A stretch of DNA of 7,786 bases from an uncultured Oscillospiraceae bacterium (GTDB lineage Bacteria > Bacillota > Clostridia > Oscillospirales > Ruminococcaceae). Positions 1 to 6,192 of the stretch are shown piece by piece; the stretch's first letter is position 1, and each line of letters begins with the position of its first letter. A program made the position numbers and the translations under genes. The stretch lies in NCBI GenBank assembly GCA_900543295.1, contig UQQY01000110.1:1-7786 (forward strand). Reading direction: 5' to 3'. The notes beneath the pieces were generated by a model. That model saw only the letters and a list, made by a program, of their open reading frames with translations. It did not search any database and was not told where the DNA came from.

Positions 1-971
1 GTATCGCTTCCGTAGCGCTTGCAGGCAGTATGCTGCTGATAAACGGCACACTTTCCTTGATTACCTTCTTTATGTTCCTGCTTGTGGTATCGAGGCTTTA
101 TGAGCCTATGTCCTTTGCATTGCAGAATTTAGCGGCGATGAATTCTCTGCAAATCAATATCGACCGTATGAATGAAATTGAAAATTTCAAAGAACAGGAC
201 GGCAAAAAGGAATTTTGTCCGAACAGCTATGATATTGCGTTTGAAAATGTGGGCTTCGCCTACAACAGCGGGGAAACGGTGCTTCAGAATGTATCCTTTA
301 CGGCAAAGCAAGGCGAGGTAACGGCGCTTGTCGGTCCGTCGGGCGGCGGCAAATCCACTGCGGCGAAATTGGCGGCAAGATTCTGGGATGCGGACAAAGG
401 CAAAATCACCGTTGGCGGTGTAGATGTATCCTCAGTTGATCCCGAACAGCTTTTGACCGCCTTCTCCATTGTATTCCAGGACGTAACACTCTTTAACAAT
501 ACCGTTATGGAAAATATCCGAATCGGCAGAAAAGACGCCACAGACGAGGAAGTCATAGAAGCGGCGAAAATGGCCAACTGCGAGGAATTTGTAGAAAAAC
601 TTTCCGATAAATGGAACAGCAATATCGGCGAAAACGGCAGCTCCCTTTCGGGCGGTGAACGGCAGAGAATTTCTATTGCAAGGGCATTTTTGAAAGACGC
701 TCCCATTATTCTGCTAGACGAAGCGACGGCTTCTCTTGACGTAGAAAACGAGACGGTGATTCAGTCGGCGCTTTCCCGTCTGATAAAGAACAAAACCGTT
801 CTTTTGATTGCCCACAGAATGCGTACCGTTGCCGGTGCAAACAAGATTGTTGTTCTCTCAAACGGCACGGTATCCGAGCAGGGTCAGCCTGACGAGCTGT
901 TTAAGCAAAACGGACTTTATACCCGTATGGTTAAGCTGCAAACGGAAAGCCAAAACTGGTTCATCGAATGA
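1..971 (+). CDS. ABC exporter half-transporter (permease-ATPase fusion), C-terminal part
   Basis: The frame is open from base 3, so the start lies upstream of the window. The visible part holds the last hydrophobic membrane helix (about nt 36-90, followed by RLYEP) and a complete nucleotide-binding domain. Its landmarks are an A-loop tyrosine (261-263), Walker A GPSGGGKST (333-359), Q-loop glutamine (477-479), signature LSGGERQ (645-665), Walker B IILLDE (705-722), the D-loop SLD just after it, and the H-loop histidine (813-815). All catalytic residues are present, so the ATPase should be active. A membrane helix running straight into the ATPase is the type-I (ABCB/MsbA-like) exporter design, which works as a dimer; a partner gene is probably just upstream. 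The helix-to-ATPase junction recalls iron- or siderophore-linked half-transporter pairs (YbtP/YbtQ type), but the substrate cannot be read from this fragment. A terminator follows within 12 nt, which separates it from the next operon. Confidence 0.93.
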   Translation, partial: IASVALAGSMLLINGTLSLITFFMFLLVVSRLYEPMSFALQNLAAMNSLQINIDRMNEIENFKEQDGKKEFCPNSYDIAFENVGFAYNSGETVLQNVSFTAKQGEVTALVGPSGGGKSTAAKLAARFWDADKGKITVGGVDVSSVDPEQLLTAFSIVFQDVTLFNNTVMENIRIGRKDATDEEVIEAAKMANCEEFVEKLSDKWNSNIGENGSSLSGGERQRISIARAFLKDAPIILLDEATASLDVENETVIQSALSRLIKNKTVLLIAHRMRTVAGANKIVVLSNGTVSEQGQPDELFKQNGLYTRMVKLQTESQNWFIE

Positions 972-982
972 GAGAAACATAC

Positions 983-1027
983 AGAACAGAGCCGGATTAA
1001 AAGTAACCGGTTCTGTTCTTTTTATTT
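983..1027 (+). terminator. Rho-independent terminator of the ABC half-transporter
   Basis: A 13-bp stem pairs 983-995 with 1007-1019, containing one G-U pair, around an 11-nt loop. It runs directly into TTTTTATTT. It begins 11 nt after the stop codon of the ABC gene and lies before the next promoter, so the methyltransferase operon is a separate transcription unit. Confidence 0.9.
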
Positions 1028-1056
1028 AAACTTCTTTGCAGATTTATCGAAATATC

Positions 1057-1086
1057 TTGACAACCAGATTTTTTCTGTGCTATACT
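1057..1086 (+). promoter_or_regulatory. Near-consensus sigma-A promoter of the methyltransferase-HMA-ABC operon
   Basis: A perfect -35 box TTGACA (1057-1062) and a -10 box TATACT (1081-1086) are separated by 18 bp. An extended -10 TGC sits directly before TATACT. Transcription should start near 1093, immediately before the first palindrome. A promoter this strong with palindromes at the start site implies repression as the control mode (inference). Confidence 0.82.
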
Positions 1087-1093
1087 ATGACGT

Positions 1094-1161
1094 CAAGTTA
1101 GTTACTGCTAACCAATCGCGGTGTTTTTATTTTTACAGATTGGTTAGCTATTGCTAACTTG
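1094..1161 (+). promoter_or_regulatory. Tandem GTTAG-N6-CTAAC operators forming a long inverted repeat
   Basis: Two 16-bp palindromes are visible: GTTAGTTACTGCTAAC (1097-1112) and GTTAGCTATTGCTAAC (1143-1158), centred 46 bp apart. They are also mirror images of each other. Bases 1094-1117 and 1138-1161 pair as 8 bp plus 11 bp around a 5-nt mismatch, with a 20-nt loop. The first lies at the predicted transcription start and the second ends 10 nt before the ribosome site. The arms equal the GTTAG/CTAAC arms of the DtxR/IdeR consensus, but the 6-nt spacer is much wider, so the regulator is unassigned. As RNA the whole repeat would be a 5'-end hairpin of the operon mRNA. Confidence 0.7.
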
Positions 1162-1186
1162 TGATGTTTTTAGGAGGCAATTCGGT

Positions 1187-1798
1187 ATGATCGATAATAA
1201 AGAATTCTGGAACAGATGGGCGAAGCGGTATGACACCGCAATGTCGAACGGCCGTAAAACCTATGAGAACTTGATCGGCAGAATGAAAAAGGTGCTGACG
1301 CGGAACATGACCGTACTGGAGCTTGCTTGCGGGACGGGACTTTTATCTGTACAGCTTGCCGGAAGCGTAAAAATGCTGGAGGCGACGGACTTTTCCGAAG
1401 AAATGATCCGTCAGGCAAAAACGAAAATGCACTCTTCCCGCCTGCATTTTTCCGTACAGGACGCAACCCGGCTTCCCTATGCACTGGAAACCTTTGACGC
1501 AGTCGTTATTTCAAACGCTCTGCATATTATGCCTGATCCGGAAAAAGCACTGTCGGAAATCAGACGGGTTTTAAAACCGGACGGAATCCTGATTGCCCCC
1601 ACTTTTACGGCGGCGGACAGGTTGCTCGGAAGATTTAAGATACGGATGATGGAGCTTTCCGGTTTTAAAGTGTTTCATAAATGGACGCCGGAGGAATACA
1701 TAAAATTTTTAGAAAATCACGGTTTTACCGTAACCGACAGCGAAATCTACGGCGGCGGACTGACCTTAACCTATGCCGAAGCTAAGATAAAGGAGTAA
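1187..1798 (+). CDS. Class I SAM-dependent methyltransferase (UbiE/Methyltransf_11-like)
   Basis: A 203-aa soluble Rossmann-fold methyltransferase. Motif I ELACGTGLL is at residues 45-53, the acidic end of strand 2 at EATD (65-68), the adenine-side acid at D92 in QDA, the post-II segment FDAVV at 103-107 and the motif III region LKPDG at 129-133. The start at 1187 is set by AGGAGG (1172-1177) with 9-nt spacing; an in-frame ATG at 1151 lies inside the operator and has no ribosome site. It is first in a four-gene operon and its last codons carry the ribosome site of the next gene. The substrate is unknown; a small molecule, lipid or exported natural product would fit. It has a single cysteine (C48), so it lacks the cysteine set of arsenite methyltransferase ArsM despite sitting next to a metal-binding gene. 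The family call is firm and the role is not. Confidence 0.9.
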   Translation: MIDNKEFWNRWAKRYDTAMSNGRKTYENLIGRMKKVLTRNMTVLELACGTGLLSVQLAGSVKMLEATDFSEEMIRQAKTKMHSSRLHFSVQDATRLPYALETFDAVVISNALHIMPDPEKALSEIRRVLKPDGILIAPTFTAADRLLGRFKIRMMELSGFKVFHKWTPEEYIKFLENHGFTVTDSEIYGGGLTLTYAEAKIKE

Positions 1799-1803
1799 AC
1801 CAT

Positions 1804-2058
1804 ATGTTAAAAATTACACTCAAAATCGACGGAATGATGTGCGGAATGTGCGAGAGCCACATTAACGACACGCTACGAAAAAACTTTGCGGTGAAAAGGG
1901 TTACCTCTTCCCACAGCAAAGGAAAAACAGAGATTATAACGGAAAATCCCATACCGGAAGAAGCCTTGCGAAAAGCAATCGGCGAGACAGGCTATACGCT
2001 TGTCAGTATGCAGACCGAAGTCTATGAGAAAAAAGGCTTTTCGTTCTTCCATAAATAA
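1804..2058 (+). CDS. Small heavy-metal-associated (HMA) domain protein
   Basis: An 84-aa protein. Its N-terminus carries the HMA soft-metal site GMMCGMC with C13 and C16 (MxCxxC), placed as usual after the first strand (LKITLKIDG). Length and pattern fit a single beta-alpha-beta-beta-alpha-beta domain like CopZ/Atx1 chaperones, plus a short tail ending FSFFHK. Known members bind Cu(I), Zn(II) or similar ions through the two cysteines. No signal peptide or membrane helix is seen, so it should be cytosolic. The ribosome site AAGGAG (1790-1795) lies inside the end of the methyltransferase gene, and the intergenic gap is 5 nt, so the two are probably translationally coupled. The usual partner, a P-type ATPase, is not in the window; the neighbours are an ABC ATPase and FtsX permease. 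It may be a metal donor, buffer or sensor for that exporter (inference). Confidence 0.88.
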   Translation: MLKITLKIDGMMCGMCESHINDTLRKNFAVKRVTSSHSKGKTEIITENPIPEEALRKAIGETGYTLVSMQTEVYEKKGFSFFHK

Positions 2059-2074
2059 GAAAGAAGGTTCTATC

Positions 2075-2791
2075 ATGTCAGAACAAGAAAAGAGTTTTTT
2101 AGAGATTGTAGATTTGAAAAAGTCGTTCGGCAGCGGAGATACCAAACAGGACGTCCTGCGCGGGATGAACTTTTCCGTTGCAAAGGGAGAGTTCTGCGTG
2201 CTGCTCGGCCCTTCGGGGTCGGGAAAATCCACTCTGCTGAATATTATCGGCGGCATTGACAGCGCGGATTCCGGCTATATCTCCATAAACGGAGATAAGC
2301 TTAAAGATTTGGGAGAAAAACGGCTGACGCAGTACCGCCGCCGTCATCTCGGCTATGTGTTTCAGCAGTACAATTTAATCGGAAATCTCAATGTGAAGGA
2401 AAATATCGAGGTGGGTGCATATCTGTCGGATAATCCGCTCGATATCGACGATCTGTTACATACGCTCGGTCTTTATGAGCATCGGCATAAACTGCCGAAT
2501 CAGCTTTCCGGCGGTCAGCAGCAGCGTGTTTCCATTGGCAGGGCAATCGTAAAAAATCCCGATATTCTTTTATGCGACGAGCCTACTGGGGCGCTGGACT
2601 ATACCACCTCAAAAGAGATTTTAAAGCTGATTGAAGAGATTAACCGAAAATACAAAAATACGGTCATTATGGTCACGCACAATGAAGCGATCAAAGGCAT
2701 GGCGGATCATGTAATCAAGCTGAGAGACGGTATGGTTCGCAAAAATGAAGTCAATCCGAATAGAATATCGGCATCGGAACTTGAGTGGTAA
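2075..2791 (+). CDS. MacB/LolD-type ABC transporter ATP-binding protein
   Basis: A 238-aa stand-alone ATPase of normal family length. Walker A GPSGSGKST is at 45-53, the Q-loop in FQQYN around 97-98, signature LSGGQQQR at 144-151, Walker B ILLCDEPTGALD at 164-175 and the H-loop histidine at H202. The DEPTGALD Walker B and the FQQYNL Q-loop are typical of the MacB/LolD/FtsE/BceA group, whose partners are FtsX-type permeases; such a permease follows at once. The start at 2075 has AGAAGG (2062-2067) with 7-nt spacing; an in-frame start at 2000 would run inside the HMA gene and add 25 residues not typical of the family. It is expected to act as a dimer on the cytoplasmic face, driving conformational (mechanotransmission) work of the permease. 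The gaps are 16 nt to the HMA gene and 14 nt to the permease gene. Confidence 0.95.
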   Translation: MSEQEKSFLEIVDLKKSFGSGDTKQDVLRGMNFSVAKGEFCVLLGPSGSGKSTLLNIIGGIDSADSGYISINGDKLKDLGEKRLTQYRRRHLGYVFQQYNLIGNLNVKENIEVGAYLSDNPLDIDDLLHTLGLYEHRHKLPNQLSGGQQQRVSIGRAIVKNPDILLCDEPTGALDYTTSKEILKLIEEINRKYKNTVIMVTHNEAIKGMADHVIKLRDGMVRKNEVNPNRISASELEW

Positions 2792-2805
2792 GGAGCACGG
2801 CGGAC

Positions 2806-5535
2806 ATGAAAAAACAAAAAATCAAAAATCCGCTTCACCGGCGCATACCGCGGGAGCTCCTCGGCGATTGGAAAAAATATCTTGTTGTCAGTCTGTTTCT
2901 GATCCTGACCATCGGATTTGTATCGGGTATGTATGTTGCCAATGAGAGCATGATGACTGCGGCAAACAAGGGTGTTACCGAATACAAGTTAGAGGACGGG
3001 CATTTTGAACTGGAAAACAAGGCGGATGCTGAACTCCTTGAAGCGATAGCTTGCGGGGATAAAGCAGATGTAAAAGCATATTATCTTGACAGAGCAAAGA
3101 CTGAGCTTGACGAAAAATTCGAGGATGAATTTAAGGCTGAATTTACAAAAGAATTCGACGCTGCATTTGCGGAGGAATTTGAAGCTTCGTTTGAAGAACA
3201 AATTAAAAATATGCTGTTGGTGCAAGGCTTGGACGAAACCGCGGCCTCCGCTATGTTGCCTTCTGCTTTACAACAGGCAAAGAAAAGCGGCGAATATCAG
3301 GCCGCCTGCGATTCCGCCTATAAAGATGCGTTTGCATCCGCTTATGATAAAGCATACAAAAAAGCCTATGCTGAGGCTTGGGACGAAATCGTTGCCGAAG
3401 TCGATGAGGAATATGCGGACGCTGAAGAAAAATATGAATTGAACGATCCTGATTTTGAACCTGTTCCGGTAACGGTATATGAGAATTTCTACCGCAATGA
3501 GGATGAAGACAATAATAATGACGGCACAATGGACGGTACTGTTCGGGTTTATGCCAAAACAGAAGGTATCAATTTAGCCTGCGTTCTGGACGGCAGGCTT
3601 CCCGAAAGGTCAAATGAGATCGCAATCGACCGCATGCACGCAGACAATGTGGGAGTTCAGGTCGGCGATACAATTACCCTCGGCAAAAAAGAGTGGAATG
3701 TTGTGGGACTGATTGCTTATGTAAATTATTCCACGCTCCACGAAAAAAACACTGACTTTATGTTCGACGCTTTGAAATTCAATGTGGCAATGGTGACGGA
3801 GGACGGCTTTGCAGAACTTCAAAAGCCCGTCCACTATGCCTACGCATGGCAGTATAATCATACGCCGGCGGATGAAAAGGAAGAAAAGAAGCTTTCGGAC
3901 GATTTTATGAAAGCGCTGCTGACACAAACGGTTGTCAAAGAAAATGAGATTGAAGATTATCTCCCTGCCTATGCCAATCAGGCGATTCATTTCGCAACGG
4001 ATGATATGGGTTCGGATGAAGCAATGGGCGGCGTGCTGCTGGATATTCTCATCGTAATCATCGCCTTTATCTTCGCTGTGACCATCAGCAACACGATCAC
4101 GAAAGAGTCGAAAACGATCGGGACGCTCAGAGCATCGGGATATACCCGTGGGGAGCTTGCCCAGCATTATCTTGCGATGCCCGTCATCGTTACGCTGTTT
4201 GCGGCGGCAGTCGGGAATTTGCTGGGATATACGGTGTTCAAAAATGTGGTTGTTTCCATGTATTACAACAGCTACAGCCTTCCTGCCTATGAAACGACTT
4301 GGAATCCGACAGCATTTTTGAAGACTACGGTCATTCCGCTTTTGCTCATGTTTATTGTAAATCTTGCGGTTATCTTTAGAAAGATGAGGCACACACCGCT
4401 CCAGTTTCTGCGGCAGGATTTGAAAAAGAATCAGCGAAAAAAGGCAGTCCGACTGCCGAACTTCAAATTTTTCAGCCGTTTTCGTCTGCGTATTATTTTT
4501 CAGAATATGCCGAACTACCTGATTTTGTTTTTCGGTATCTTCTTTGTTTGCGTGATGCTTTCCATGGCAATCGGAATGCCTGATACACTGGACTATTACA
4601 AGGACAATGCAAACGATATGATGTTTGCAGACTATCAGTATGTGCTGAAATCCTATGAAGATGAGGACAAAAACATCATTACGACCGAGACGGAAAACGC
4701 GGAAATTTTCGGGATGAAATCGCTGCAAAAGAAAAGCGAAGCGTTTGCCGAGGATATTTCCGTATATGGAGTTGCAGACGACAGCAACTATGTAAAATTT
4801 GACGGTTTAGAGGCTTTAGGAGAAAATGAAGTCTATATTTCAAACTCCTTTGCGGAAAAATACGGCATATCCGCAGGCGATACTGTTTTCCTTGAGGAAA
4901 AGTATGAAAACAAAAAATATGACTTTAAGGTCGCAGGATTTTATGATAAATCCTTGAGTATTTCCGTATTTATGCCGATAAAACAGTTCCGCACAGCTTT
5001 TGACTTAAAGGAGGATGAATTTACCGGATATTTGTCCGATACGGAAATCACGGACATTTCAGAGGATAATATAGCGTCGGTGATTACCGAACGGGATATT
5101 ACCAAAATGTGCGACCAGCTTGACCATTCCATGGGCTCCTATATGCAGTATTTTCAGGTGCTTTGTATCCTGCTGTCAGCGGTGCTGATTTACCTGCTCA
5201 CCAAGATTATCATCGAGAAAAACGAAAACGCCATTTCCATGACCAAAATTCTCGGCTATGAAAACGGTGAGATAGCAAGGCTGTATCTGCTCTCAACCAC
5301 GATTGTTTTTGTGCTGGCAGATGTGCTTGGCGTTTTTCTTGGTTCGCTTGTCATGGGTGAGGCTTGGAAAATGATTATGGCAGACTACAGCGGCTGGTTT
5401 ACCTTTATGATGAATCCGTGGGGATATGGGAAGATGTTCCTGTTTGTGCTAATCGGGTATCTGATCGTTTTGGGCTTTGATTTCAGAAGAATTAAAAAAA
5501 TTCCGCTGGATAAAGCCCTGAAAAACGCAGAGTGA
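2806..5535 (+). CDS. FtsX/MacB-type ABC transporter permease with aromatic-repeat extracytoplasmic domain
   Basis: A 909-aa membrane protein with about eight predicted helices: 24-45, 409-430, 457-478, 506-524, 570-591, 781-803, 826-851 and 875-892. This is a duplicated layout, with two FtsX-like cores each preceded by a large extracytoplasmic domain (about 46-407 and 592-779). Both domains contain a MacB-periplasmic-like stretch: EIAIDRMHADNVGVQVGDTI near 271-290 and NEVYISNSFAEKYGISAGDT near 674-693. The first domain also holds an alpha-helical insertion with aromatic residues every four positions (105-129 and 172-192), and an acidic DNNNDG loop at 235-240. The start at 2806 is supported by AAGGAG (2790-2795); a GTG at 2785 would overlap the ATPase gene. 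Its ATPase partner is the preceding gene. The protein resembles large Firmicute exporters for peptides or antimicrobials, but the cargo is unknown. The extra domain may bind cargo, a cell-wall enzyme or a partner protein (inference). Confidence 0.93.
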   Translation: MKKQKIKNPLHRRIPRELLGDWKKYLVVSLFLILTIGFVSGMYVANESMMTAANKGVTEYKLEDGHFELENKADAELLEAIACGDKADVKAYYLDRAKTELDEKFEDEFKAEFTKEFDAAFAEEFEASFEEQIKNMLLVQGLDETAASAMLPSALQQAKKSGEYQAACDSAYKDAFASAYDKAYKKAYAEAWDEIVAEVDEEYADAEEKYELNDPDFEPVPVTVYENFYRNEDEDNNNDGTMDGTVRVYAKTEGINLACVLDGRLPERSNEIAIDRMHADNVGVQVGDTITLGKKEWNVVGLIAYVNYSTLHEKNTDFMFDALKFNVAMVTEDGFAELQKPVHYAYAWQYNHTPADEKEEKKLSDDFMKALLTQTVVKENEIEDYLPAYANQAIHFATDDMGSDEAMGGVLLDILIVIIAFIFAVTISNTITKESKTIGTLRASGYTRGELAQHYLAMPVIVTLFAAAVGNLLGYTVFKNVVVSMYYNSYSLPAYETTWNPTAFLKTTVIPLLLMFIVNLAVIFRKMRHTPLQFLRQDLKKNQRKKAVRLPNFKFFSRFRLRIIFQNMPNYLILFFGIFFVCVMLSMAIGMPDTLDYYKDNANDMMFADYQYVLKSYEDEDKNIITTETENAEIFGMKSLQKKSEAFAEDISVYGVADDSNYVKFDGLEALGENEVYISNSFAEKYGISAGDTVFLEEKYENKKYDFKVAGFYDKSLSISVFMPIKQFRTAFDLKEDEFTGYLSDTEITDISEDNIASVITERDITKMCDQLDHSMGSYMQYFQVLCILLSAVLIYLLTKIIIEKNENAISMTKILGYENGEIARLYLLSTTIVFVLADVLGVFLGSLVMGEAWKMIMADYSGWFTFMMNPWGYGKMFLFVLIGYLIVLGFDFRRIKKIPLDKALKNAE
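3118..3381 (+). repeat. Protein-level aromatic tetrad repeats in the permease (two blocks)
   Basis: Block 1 (3118-3192) has phenylalanine at seven successive i+4 positions, in units such as EDEF, KAEF, TKEF, DAAF and AEEF. Block 2 (3319-3381) has Y, F, Y, Y, Y, W at six successive i+4 positions, in units such as KDAF, ASAY, DKAY, KKAY and AEAW. Between them lies a 42-residue linker. The surrounding residues are mostly A, E, D and K, favouring long helices with an aromatic stripe. The DNA itself is not a perfect tandem repeat. Confidence 0.85.
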
Positions 5536-5555
5536 TGCCTGATGCACCGGAAAAG

Positions 5556-5756
5556 TCAAAATCGATAATACTCGCTGAGCTGCACCTGCCGTTCGTATTT
5601 TAGAATTGCATCTGTGCGGCGATGCAGCTCGTCTGCTGTATGAATAGTTTCGTTATGCGCATGAAGCTTTACTTGCATGCTGACCGGCAAGGAGAGAAAA
5701 TAACGGCGAGAGCTGCTGCTTTCGCGAATTAACCGGTTTAAATTCTCATATCTCAA
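5556..5756 (-). CDS. Conserved small hypothetical protein (66 aa, RYFLSLPV type)
   Basis: A 66-residue charged protein starting M(TTG)RYENLNRLIRESSSSRRY and containing RYFLSLPVSMQVKLHAHNETIHTADELH. I recall similar short conserved proteins in Clostridia, but I know no assigned function. No membrane segment, signal peptide or cysteine is seen; it looks helical with a histidine-rich middle (HAHNETIH). I chose the TTG at 5756 because AGAGGTG (5769-5763) is 6 nt upstream and because related proteins, as I recall them, begin M-x-Y-E-N-L. A GTG at 5765, part of that ribosome site, would give 69 aa. The gene converges on the permease gene with only 20 nt between stop codons and no clear terminator, so read-through in either direction may produce antisense RNA. 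The start codon is inside an inverted repeat, described separately. Confidence 0.7.
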   Translation of the reverse strand: MRYENLNRLIRESSSSRRYFLSLPVSMQVKLHAHNETIHTADELHRRTDAILKYERQVQLSEYYRF

Positions 5757-5791
5757 TACAATCACCTCTGTGGATAGTGTTTGAGATATGA
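5746..5791 (-). promoter_or_regulatory. Inverted repeat sequestering the TTG start of the small gene
   Basis: TCATATCTCAA (5746-5756) and TTGAGATATGA (5781-5791) are a perfect 11-bp inverted repeat separated by 24 nt. In the minus-strand mRNA the start codon TTG and the first codons form one arm, while the ribosome site AGAGGTG sits in the loop. Such a hairpin could limit translation initiation, or the arms could be a protein site. No strong promoter is recognisable immediately upstream on this strand. Confidence 0.5.
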
Positions 5792-5832
5792 AAAAAAGTA
5801 TGCAGAAAGATTGTTTTTGAAGAGGTGAACTT

Positions 5833-5910
5833 ATGACAATGGAAGCGTTTTACGGAGTATTGATACCGTTTACCATCTTCTGCGTGCGGATCCCGTCCGA
5901 GTCATACTGA
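5833..5910 (+). pseudogene. Possible 5' stub of a ZIP-type metal transporter gene
   Basis: A good ribosome site AGAGGTG (5821-5827) precedes an ATG that opens a 25-codon frame, MTMEAFYGVLIPF followed by TIFCVRIPSESY and a stop. The GVLIPF opening is how Firmicute ZIP zinc/iron transporters begin as I recall them (then usually a GTT-rich helix), but the match ends after F13, where the DNA becomes recognisable as RHS on the other strand. It is either a truncated gene start fused to foreign DNA or a chance frame. A short expressed peptide is possible but not supported. Confidence 0.3.
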
Positions 5911-5978
5911 AACTGCATGGACGTCGTCCCGTCCGACATGTTCGCAAGCTGTCTGTAAGCAAGCTTTGCTGTATCGAT
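5850..5978 (-). pseudogene. RHS/YD-repeat protein fragment
   Basis: The minus strand encodes 42 residues, bounded by an upstream stop (5979-5981) and ending at TAA (5850-5852). They include LANMSDGTTS and then QFQYDSDGIRTQKMVNG. This matches the YD-repeat pattern of RHS and wall-associated proteins (short G-turn, aromatic strand, YD-x-x-G-x-R-T). RHS proteins are hundreds to thousands of residues long, so this is a scrap of about two repeat units with no start signal. RHS tips are known to recombine and leave displaced fragments; this copy lies among metal-related genes with no intact RHS gene in the window. Confidence 0.6.
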
Positions 5979-5980
5979 CT

Positions 5981-6022
5981 AATCAAGATAAAACAAATTT
6001 TATTGATCTTGATTTGTTTATC
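5981..6022. repeat. Two mutually exclusive AT-rich inverted repeats
   Basis: AATCAAGAT (5981-5989) pairs perfectly with ATCTTGATT (6006-6014). Alternatively GATAAAACAAAT (5987-5998) pairs with ATTTGTTTATC (6012-6022) with one bulged A. The arms overlap, so only one structure can form at a time. It has weak GC content and no U-run immediately after, so it is a poor terminator; it could be a protein site or an insertion scar. Confidence 0.4.
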
Positions 6023-6100
6023 CTTTCTTCCATATCAAAACTTATTTTTCATTTTATTTTCTAAATATTATCACAGCTTTTTCACTTTGTAAAAAATAAT

Positions 6101-6131
6101 TTGACAAATTATATCATGATACAGATGATAT
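6101..6131 (+). promoter_or_regulatory. Candidate promoter with overlapping palindrome, upstream of DUF2935 gene
   Basis: A perfect -35 TTGACA (6101-6106) is followed by possible -10 boxes GATGAT (6124-6129, 17-bp spacer) or TGATAT (6126-6131, 19-bp spacer). Neither -10 is strong. The spacer contains the 10-bp palindrome TATCATGATA (6112-6121), and TATCAT also pairs with a second ATGATA (6125-6130), giving TATCATGATACAGATGATA as a repressor-like site across the promoter. The start codon is about 180 nt downstream, leaving a long leader. Confidence 0.5.
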
Positions 6132-6192
6132 TTTAGTAAGATTGCTCTCCCCTTCATCATTTCTCTGCCGCAGATTCGGTTCCTCAAGCCAG

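Noticed and set aside
808..1029. Small plus-strand frame overlapping the end of the ABC gene
   Set aside because: Out-of-frame shadow of the ATPase gene that runs through the terminator, with no ribosome site.
1094..1172. Leader inverted repeat as an intrinsic terminator/attenuator, since a T-run follows at 1167-1171
   Set aside because: Five T begin 5 nt beyond the stem, the loop is 20 nt and the stem has a 5-nt internal mismatch; operator and leader-hairpin roles explain it better.
1187..1798. Arsenite methyltransferase (ArsM), suggested by the neighbouring metal-binding gene
   Set aside because: The protein has only one cysteine and lacks the ArsM cysteine set and length; it is a generic UbiE-like methyltransferase.
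3610..4728. A 372-codon antisense open frame inside the permease gene
   Set aside because: It is a shadow of the plus-strand permease: no ribosome site, composition rich in C, H, R and I as expected from the antisense frame, and no recognisable domain.
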